Origin: Nonomuraea typhae
Lineage (GTDB): Bacteria > Actinomycetota > Actinomycetes > Streptosporangiales > Streptosporangiaceae
Assembly: GCF_009760925.1 (NCBI RefSeq)
Contig: NZ_VRLV01000002.1
Coordinates: forward strand, 806,001 to 870,000
DNA length: 64,000 nt
Reading direction: 5' to 3'
The position numbers and the translations under genes were made by a program. A model generated the notes under the pieces. It saw only the letters and a program-made list of their open reading frames with translations. It was not told where the DNA came from and did not search any database. The stretch's first letter is position 1. Every line of letters begins with the position of its first letter. Positions 59,229-64,000 of the stretch are shown here, piece after piece.

Positions 59229-59249
59229 TACATCACCCTTCTTTGGGTC

Positions 59250-61478
59250 TCAGGTGGTGGTGTCGGCGTAGGCGGTCAGCCACGCCAGGGCGGAGTTCCA
59301 GTTCACGGCGACCTCGTTGGTCGCATACGAGCCGATGTCGTCGATATAACACGTCGCCGGAGCGCATCCCCGCAGGTTGCGCTGGGCGACCGGATCCTGC
59401 AGGCCGCTGTTCGGCCCGCCGGCGAGCGATCCCGGCGCGGGGTACGGCAGGGCGGGGTCGAGCTGGTGCGCCCAGAACCGGTGATGCTGGTTCTTGCTGG
59501 CCCGCTCGCCGTACCCGGTGACGTACGACTGGTTGAGCGCGTTGCGGCCGAGCAGGTAGTCCAGCGATTCGAGCGCCCCTTCCCGATATTTCGGCAGACG
59601 GGTGAGCTCGTGGGCGTACGCCAGCACCAGCGCCGTGTTGGCCGTGGCGCTGCTGGAGCCCCAGACGTACCTGCCGTCCGCGGGCAGGAACGGGTTGGCG
59701 TACCCCTGCGCCCGCAGATCGGCCAGATGCCCGTCGGCGACCTTGACCAGCCGCGCAGCCAGCCGGAGACGGCTGACCACATCGAGCCTGCCGCGCACTC
59801 TGACCAGCGCCAGGTCGGCCAGCCCGCCCGTCTCCTTCCAGGAGAAGTTCTCCGCGGTGAGCCCGGTGGTGACCTCCTTGAGGTAGGAGCGCCGCCCGGT
59901 GGCCGCGAACAGCTCGGCCGCCGCCCAGGAGAACTCGTCGCTCACCTTCGTGTCGTCGTACGGCCCGCCGCCCACGCTCTCGGCGGGGGCGTACAGCGCC
60001 GGGTTCCGGTGCGCGGCGGCCCACGCCTTCGTCGCCGCCGCGAGGCAGCGGGCTGCGAACGCGCGGTCGAAGCGCCGGTAGACGCGGTGGCAGCGGGCGC
60101 CGGCGGCGGCCAGGTTCAGCGTCGCCGCCGTGCTGACCGGGAAGAGCAGGCGCGCCTGCGGATCGGCCTCCGGCCGCAGCGGCAGCCCGGTCCACGCGGC
60201 GTCGTGGATCTTGTGGTGGACCATCCCGTCCGGGCGCTGCATGCGCAGCAGGAAGTCCAGCTCCCACCTGGCCTCGTCGAGGACGTCGGGCATCCCGCCG
60301 CCGGTCTCCGGGATGGCCAGCCGTACGTCACCCGCCTGCTCGTAGGCGTCGATGAGCTGCCAGGCGGCCAGGGCGCCGTTGACCACGTATTTGCCGTGGT
60401 CGCCCGCGTCGTACCAGCCGCCGCGCACGTCCATGCGGTAGTCGCAGGCGCCGGGGGCGCAGGGGACGTCGAGGTCGCCCCGATTGGGTGCCACGCCGGC
60501 GTGCCCGGCCGGGCGGGCGTAGGCGGCGCCGGCGTACTTCGCCTCGATCGGGATGCCGGACCTGTTGTGGTAGAAGTACGCGAGCGCGTCCGTGCGCAGC
60601 CGGCCGTACAGGCTCTCGCTGATCTCGAAGGGCTCGCTGACGTCCGCGCCGACCGCGAGACGGAAGGTGCCGCGCGTCCGGTATCGGGTGAAGTCGGCGG
60701 TGTGGACGTGGTCGCCGGACATCGCGTCGGCGCCGAAGACCCGCGTCGTGCCGGTGGCGGCCGCCCGGCCCGAGGCGTCCAGGAGCCGCCAGGTCAGGGG
60801 CCGGGTCCCGGGGGTGACGATCGTCGCCCGCTTGGGCCCGCCCGGCAGGTAGCCGACCTGGTTGACGCGCACCGGCGAGCCGAGGTCGCGCACGCCGCCG
60901 GGCGGGATCACGCCGCCGGTGAAGGAGATGTCGTCGAGGCAGAGCGTGTACGCCTCGGCGGCGCCGCCCATCTGGAAGGCGATCTGCGACTTGGTCTCGG
61001 CGATCGTGGACGTGCCGGTGATCTCGAAGGCGCGCGGGCTCGTGCCGACCTGCGCCTCACCCGCGATCGGGGTCGTGTACGGCGGGCCGCTCATCTGGGC
61101 GATCGCCTTGATCGTGACGCTCCTCGTGGCCACCGCGGTGAAGGTCAGCTTGTACGGCTGGCCGTTCTCCAGCGGGATGTCGTTCTGGCCGATCATCGAG
61201 TCCCACGGGTTGGCGGTGCCCGCCGGGACGTCGGCGCACAGCCTGCCGCCCTCGGCCCGGGAGGGCGTGGTCTCGCTGCTCCACCACGGTTCCTTGGAGC
61301 CGCCGTCGAAGGTGCCGTTGAGCACGCGCTCGTAGGGGGTGGCGGCCGGAGTCGTGACGGTCAGGGCGGCGGCCGGGATTGCGGCCGGGGTTACGGCCAG
61401 GATTGCGGCCAGAATTGCGGTCAGTGTTGCGGTCAGGCCCATGGTCAGCGCGCACGCCGGCCGCGAACGAAAGGACAT
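59250..61478 (-). CDS. Secreted GH9 cellulase (CBM4/9 - Ig-like - GH9)
   Basis: A 742-residue exported endoglucanase. A long Ala/Thr-rich signal peptide (about 1-40) is followed by a CBM4/9 domain (about 50-190, LNGTFDGG to LDDISFTGG). An Ig-like CelD_N domain (VRVNQVGYLPGGPKRA) precedes the GH9 catalytic domain. That domain has GGWYDAGDHGKYVVNGA with the catalytic base Asp near 360, and NEVAVNWNSALAW with the acid Glu near 724. It cuts beta-1,4-glucan. The ribosome site lies within a hairpin, and a CebR box is 142 bases upstream. Confidence 0.92.
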   Translation of the reverse strand: MSFRSRPACALTMGLTATLTAILAAILAVTPAAIPAAALTVTTPAATPYERVLNGTFDGGSKEPWWSSETTPSRAEGGRLCADVPAGTANPWDSMIGQNDIPLENGQPYKLTFTAVATRSVTIKAIAQMSGPPYTTPIAGEAQVGTSPRAFEITGTSTIAETKSQIAFQMGGAAEAYTLCLDDISFTGGVIPPGGVRDLGSPVRVNQVGYLPGGPKRATIVTPGTRPLTWRLLDASGRAAATGTTRVFGADAMSGDHVHTADFTRYRTRGTFRLAVGADVSEPFEISESLYGRLRTDALAYFYHNRSGIPIEAKYAGAAYARPAGHAGVAPNRGDLDVPCAPGACDYRMDVRGGWYDAGDHGKYVVNGALAAWQLIDAYEQAGDVRLAIPETGGGMPDVLDEARWELDFLLRMQRPDGMVHHKIHDAAWTGLPLRPEADPQARLLFPVSTAATLNLAAAGARCHRVYRRFDRAFAARCLAAATKAWAAAHRNPALYAPAESVGGGPYDDTKVSDEFSWAAAELFAATGRRSYLKEVTTGLTAENFSWKETGGLADLALVRVRGRLDVVSRLRLAARLVKVADGHLADLRAQGYANPFLPADGRYVWGSSSATANTALVLAYAHELTRLPKYREGALESLDYLLGRNALNQSYVTGYGERASKNQHHRFWAHQLDPALPYPAPGSLAGGPNSGLQDPVAQRNLRGCAPATCYIDDIGSYATNEVAVNWNSALAWLTAYADTTT
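61377..61437 (-). repeat. Imperfect 12-base repeats in the GH9 signal-peptide region
   Basis: Several degenerate units around ATTGCGGCCAG and GTTGCGGTCAG encode the Ala/Ile/Leu/Thr-rich hydrophobic core of the signal peptide. The repeat may vary in length without loss of export. Confidence 0.6.
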
Positions 61479-61504
61479 GCCGGACCTCTCTCGTGCGGTC
61501 CGGC
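61479..61504 (-). promoter_or_regulatory. Inverted repeat enclosing the GH9 ribosome site
   Basis: Perfect 8-base arms GCCGGACC (61479-61486) and GGTCCGGC (61497-61504) directly abut the GH9 ATG. In the mRNA the ribosome site GAGAGAGG lies across the loop and proximal arm. It could limit translation or be a DNA operator. Confidence 0.5.
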
Positions 61505-61619
61505 GGCGTCGGCGCGATCATTACTGACGCGACAGGTCAGGGTCAAGCCCCACCTAATCGGTAAATTTTCTGTTATGTCGGACCTCTTTTGCGCGACCGG
61601 AACCATGGTCTAACGTCGA

Positions 61620-61633
61620 TGGGAGCGCTCCCA
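61620..61633. promoter_or_regulatory. CebR operator (CebR box)
   Basis: TGGGAGCGCTCCCA is an exact match to the 14-base palindrome bound by the LacI-family cellobiose repressor CebR in Streptomyces. It lies between the divergent GH9/GH6 operon and the sugar-binding-protein gene and can control both. Cellobiose or cellotriose is the known inducer in that system. Confidence 0.92.
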
Positions 61634-61708
61634 ACGGGAGACCGACACCGGTGCCGGCGGCGTCAAACGCAGGTCCTCGGTGCATTTTCCCAGAGAGGTA
61701 CCCCCCAC

Positions 61709-63007
61709 ATGACGACACAGGTTCGCCGTGGCCTCTTCGCGGCGGTCGCGATCACCGGGCTCGTGGCCACGGCCGCGTGCGGCGGCGGCACGGCCAAGCA
61801 GGAAGGCACCCCGCAGGCGGGCGAGAAGATCGAGCTGGTCGTCAAGACCTTCAGCAAGTTCGGCTACGACGAGCTGTACAAGAAGTACGAAGCCACGCAT
61901 CCGGACATCACCATCAAGGAAGAGAACATCGCCCAGCTCGGCGACTACCTCCCCAAGCTCCAGCAGTGGATGGCCGCGGGCAGCGGCGCCGGTGACATCG
62001 TCGCGCTGGAGGAGGGGATCCTCGTCCAGTTCATGGCCAAACCGGAGAACTTCGTCAACCTGCTCGACCACGGCGCCGGCCCGCTCCAGGACAAGTTCCT
62101 GGACTGGAAGTGGAAGCAGGCCCTGACCCCCGACGGCAAGACGCTCATCGGCCTCGGCACCGACGTCGGCGCCCAGGGCATGTGCTACCGCCGCGACCTG
62201 TTCGAACAGGCCGGCCTGCCCGCCGGCCGCGAGGAGGTCGGCAAGCTCTGGCCCACCTGGCAGGCATACCTCGAGACCGGCAAGAAGTTCGTGGCCGCGA
62301 GCAAGGAGGCCAAGTTCTTCGACTCGGCCGGCGGCATCTTCCAGAACGTCCTCATGCAGCAGGGCGACCACACCTACTTCGACACCGCGAACAAACTCGT
62401 CATCGACACCAACCCCGGCGTCAAGGCCGCCTGGGACACCACCACCGCCATGGTCACGGCCGGGCTGTCGGCCAAGCTCCAGATGTGGGGCCCGCAGTGG
62501 AACGCCGGCTTCAAGAAGGGCTCCTTCGCCACCATCGCCTGCCCGGCGTGGATGCTCGGCCTCATCAAGGAGCAGGCGGGGCCCGGCCTGGCCGGGAAGT
62601 GGGACGTGGCCCGCGTGCCCGGCTCCGGCGCGGTGCGCGGCGGCTCGTTCCTGGCCGTGCCCAAGCAGAGCAAGCACCCGAAGGAGGCCGCCGAACTGGC
62701 CGCGTTCCTCACCGGCCCGGAGGGGCAGCTCGCGGCGTTCAAGGCCGAGAGCAACTTCCCGTCCTCGCCGCAGGCCATCGACGACCCGGCGGTGCAGGCG
62801 TTCACCAACGAGTACTTCAACGGCGCGCCGGTCGGCAAGATCTTCGGTGAGTCGGCCAAGACGCTCAAACCGGTCTACCTCGGGCCGGACAACCAGGCGG
62901 TGGGCGACCGCGTGGGCGAGGCGCTGCAGGCTCTGGAGCAGGGGAAACTGGATGTCTCCGCCGCCTGGTCCAAGGCCCTCGAAGACGCCAAGCGATCCGC
63001 CAAGTGA
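61709..63007 (+). CDS. cebE: Cello-oligosaccharide ABC transporter, substrate-binding lipoprotein
   Basis: A 432-residue extracytoplasmic solute-binding protein of the sugar (family 1) type. The lipoprotein signal ends at lipobox ATAAC. The body has GDYLPKLQQWMAAGSGAGDI, ALEEG and GLGTDVGAQGMCYRRDLFEQ, as in CebE-like proteins. It would capture cellobiose and cellotriose and deliver them to the CebF/CebG permeases, with MsiK as the usual ATPase. The name rests on the CebR box and the cellulase neighbours. The ATG follows AGAGAGG. Confidence 0.88.
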   Translation: MTTQVRRGLFAAVAITGLVATAACGGGTAKQEGTPQAGEKIELVVKTFSKFGYDELYKKYEATHPDITIKEENIAQLGDYLPKLQQWMAAGSGAGDIVALEEGILVQFMAKPENFVNLLDHGAGPLQDKFLDWKWKQALTPDGKTLIGLGTDVGAQGMCYRRDLFEQAGLPAGREEVGKLWPTWQAYLETGKKFVAASKEAKFFDSAGGIFQNVLMQQGDHTYFDTANKLVIDTNPGVKAAWDTTTAMVTAGLSAKLQMWGPQWNAGFKKGSFATIACPAWMLGLIKEQAGPGLAGKWDVARVPGSGAVRGGSFLAVPKQSKHPKEAAELAAFLTGPEGQLAAFKAESNFPSSPQAIDDPAVQAFTNEYFNGAPVGKIFGESAKTLKPVYLGPDNQAVGDRVGEALQALEQGKLDVSAAWSKALEDAKRSAK

Positions 63008-63301
63008 CTGTGCGCACTCGCCGTGACGCGCCTTTCCGCGCGATCTCTTACGGCGGAGCCAAGCCGCCGCCACCCGCCGCCGCCGGTCAGCGTGTCGTGG
63101 GGATCGCTTCTCACGTCGGACGTGGTCCCCGCCGTCACGGCCTGTCGTCGGCCCGCGCCGTGGTGAACGCATCCAGGCCGGAACGCGCCTCGGGGCCGCC
63201 TCCCGGATCCAAAGCACACGACCCCTGCCGGAGGCGCACGAATCCGGTGGAGGACCCGGCCCCCGGTCTGCTCCCTTCTCCGGCGCGGGCGGTGAGTCCT
63301 G
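63008..63301 (+). other. 294-base spacer between cebE and cebF, with hairpin
   Basis: No gene is convincing. A 102-residue frame overlapping the cebE stop has low-complexity Pro/Arg-rich content and no family. A GC hairpin with perfect arms CGGCGG (63051-63056) and CCGCCG (63064-63069), plus a weaker pair CACGGC/GCCGTG at 63136-63162, could stabilise cebE mRNA and lower permease expression. Confidence 0.5.
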
Positions 63302-64000
63302 ATGGGCCTTGACCTGCAGGTGCCGCCCTCTGTCCGGGGGGCACATGTGAAGAAGGTGCCCCGGGGCCGGCTGGGGTCGCGGGTGGATCGGGCGGTGGCG
63401 CCGTACCTCTACATCGTGCCCTTTTTCGTGATCTTCGCGGTCTTCGGGCTGTTCCCGCTGGGCTACACGGCCTGGGTGGCGCTGCACAAGTGGGATCTGG
63501 TCAGCGGGAACCAGGGGTTCGTCGGGCTGGACAACTTCGCCGGGCTGCTCGCCGATCCGGACTTCTGGAACGCGGTCGGCAACACCGTGGGGATGCTGGT
63601 CGTCGCCGGCGTGCCGCAGCTGCTGATCGCGCTGGTGCTGGCCGGCCTGCTCAACCGGCCGCTGCGCGGGCTGACGTTCCTGCGGATGGGCGTGCTGGCG
63701 CCGATGATCACCTCGATCGCGGCGGTGGCCATCGTGTTCTCGCAGCTGTTCTCGCGGGACGCGGGCCTGGCCAACTGGGCGATCGGGCTCGCCGGCGTGG
63801 ACCCGATCGACTGGCAGGCCGACAAGTGGTCGTCGTGGACGGCGATCGCGGTCATGGTCGACTGGCGCTGGACCGGCTACAACGCGCTGATCTACCTGGC
63901 GGCCATGCAGTCGATCCCGCGTGACCTGTACGAGGCGGCCGAGCTGGACGGGGCGTCGAAGGCGCGGCAGTTCTGGCAGATCACGATTCCGATGATCAAA
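63302..64000 (+). CDS. cebF: Cello-oligosaccharide ABC transporter permease (partial, runs off window)
   Basis: The first 233 residues of a sugar ABC permease. TM helices include YLYIVPFFVIFAVFGLFPLG, then helices near 90-110 and 125-145. The EAA loop with DLYEAAELDGASKARQFW near 205-225 docks the ATPase. ATG 63302 is the first possible in-frame ATG, since an in-frame TGA lies at 63293; GTG 63347 is an internal alternative. The 3' end is beyond the window. Confidence 0.88.
   Translation, partial: MGLDLQVPPSVRGAHVKKVPRGRLGSRVDRAVAPYLYIVPFFVIFAVFGLFPLGYTAWVALHKWDLVSGNQGFVGLDNFAGLLADPDFWNAVGNTVGMLVVAGVPQLLIALVLAGLLNRPLRGLTFLRMGVLAPMITSIAAVAIVFSQLFSRDAGLANWAIGLAGVDPIDWQADKWSSWTAIAVMVDWRWTGYNALIYLAAMQSIPRDLYEAAELDGASKARQFWQITIPMIK

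Noticed and set aside
63004-63312. 102-residue frame overlapping the cebE stop (GTGA)
   Set aside because: Low-complexity Arg/Pro-rich sequence with no family, and it would overlap the cebF start. More likely a GC-rich spacer.

Overview
The window is high-GC actinomycete chromosome. Genes are dense, GTG starts are common, and many neighbours share ATGA or GTGA start/stop overlaps. The content fits a soil actinomycete, possibly Streptosporangiaceae such as Nonomuraea (inference only): GH6 and GH9 cellulases beside a cellobiose-type ABC transporter with an exact CebR box, a polyphosphate glucokinase, a deazaflavin-type domain, Uma2 and DUF5753-type proteins. No rRNA, tRNA, CRISPR array, prophage or insertion sequence was seen.

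Layout. 0.3-9.1 kb: ankyrin protein, PAC2 protein, Gfo/Idh/MocA oxidoreductase, tyrosine phosphatase, a membrane protein, a membrane-anchored NB-ARC/TPR protein and a secreted M6 metalloprotease. 9.2-17.8 kb: PucR regulator with a palindromic operator, a degenerate amidohydrolase, a MarR/ABC exporter pair, a secreted TAP-type peptidase, a gamma-glutamyltransferase-like protein and a DUF5709-like protein. 17-24 kb: a leftward tetR-YvaD-DUF1992-HAD operon, Uma2 and HrpA helicase. 24.2-31.7 kb: a Crp/Fnr regulator and then five tightly coupled genes (cyclase-homology protein, large repeat protein, possible SPFH-like protein, vWA-OmpA lipoprotein, 4-TM protein). The first two of these share a short sequence motif. 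I regard this as one of two strong candidates for an undescribed system.

31.7-40.5 kb: polyphosphate glucokinase, TIGR03118 protein, TenA-like protein with a pentapeptide tail, orphan response regulator coupled to a HAD phosphatase, carboxylesterase, DUF4253 protein, DUF574-type methyltransferase and a double-HTH XRE regulator. 40.7-47.5 kb: the second candidate, a nine-gene coupled operon with an MFS exporter, two small proteins, a stand-alone glutamyl-tRNA-reductase dimerisation domain, two Asp/Glu-racemase-superfamily proteins with altered catalytic cysteines, an FAD monooxygenase and a porphobilinogen-synthase paralogue lacking the zinc cysteines. It looks like a specialised pathway built from C5/tetrapyrrole enzymes.

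47.5-57.7 kb: a membrane-tethered sigma-like protein, two further surface proteins, a secreted X-Pro dipeptidyl-peptidase, a TetR regulator coupled to a monooxygenase/deazaflavin-domain fusion, and an HxlR/oxidoreductase divergent pair. 57.8-64 kb: a cellulose-use island. GH9 and GH6 cellulases are transcribed leftwards, divergent from the cebE/cebF-type transporter, with the CebR box between them. Secreted enzymes would release cello-oligosaccharides and the transporter would import them. The window ends inside the first permease.
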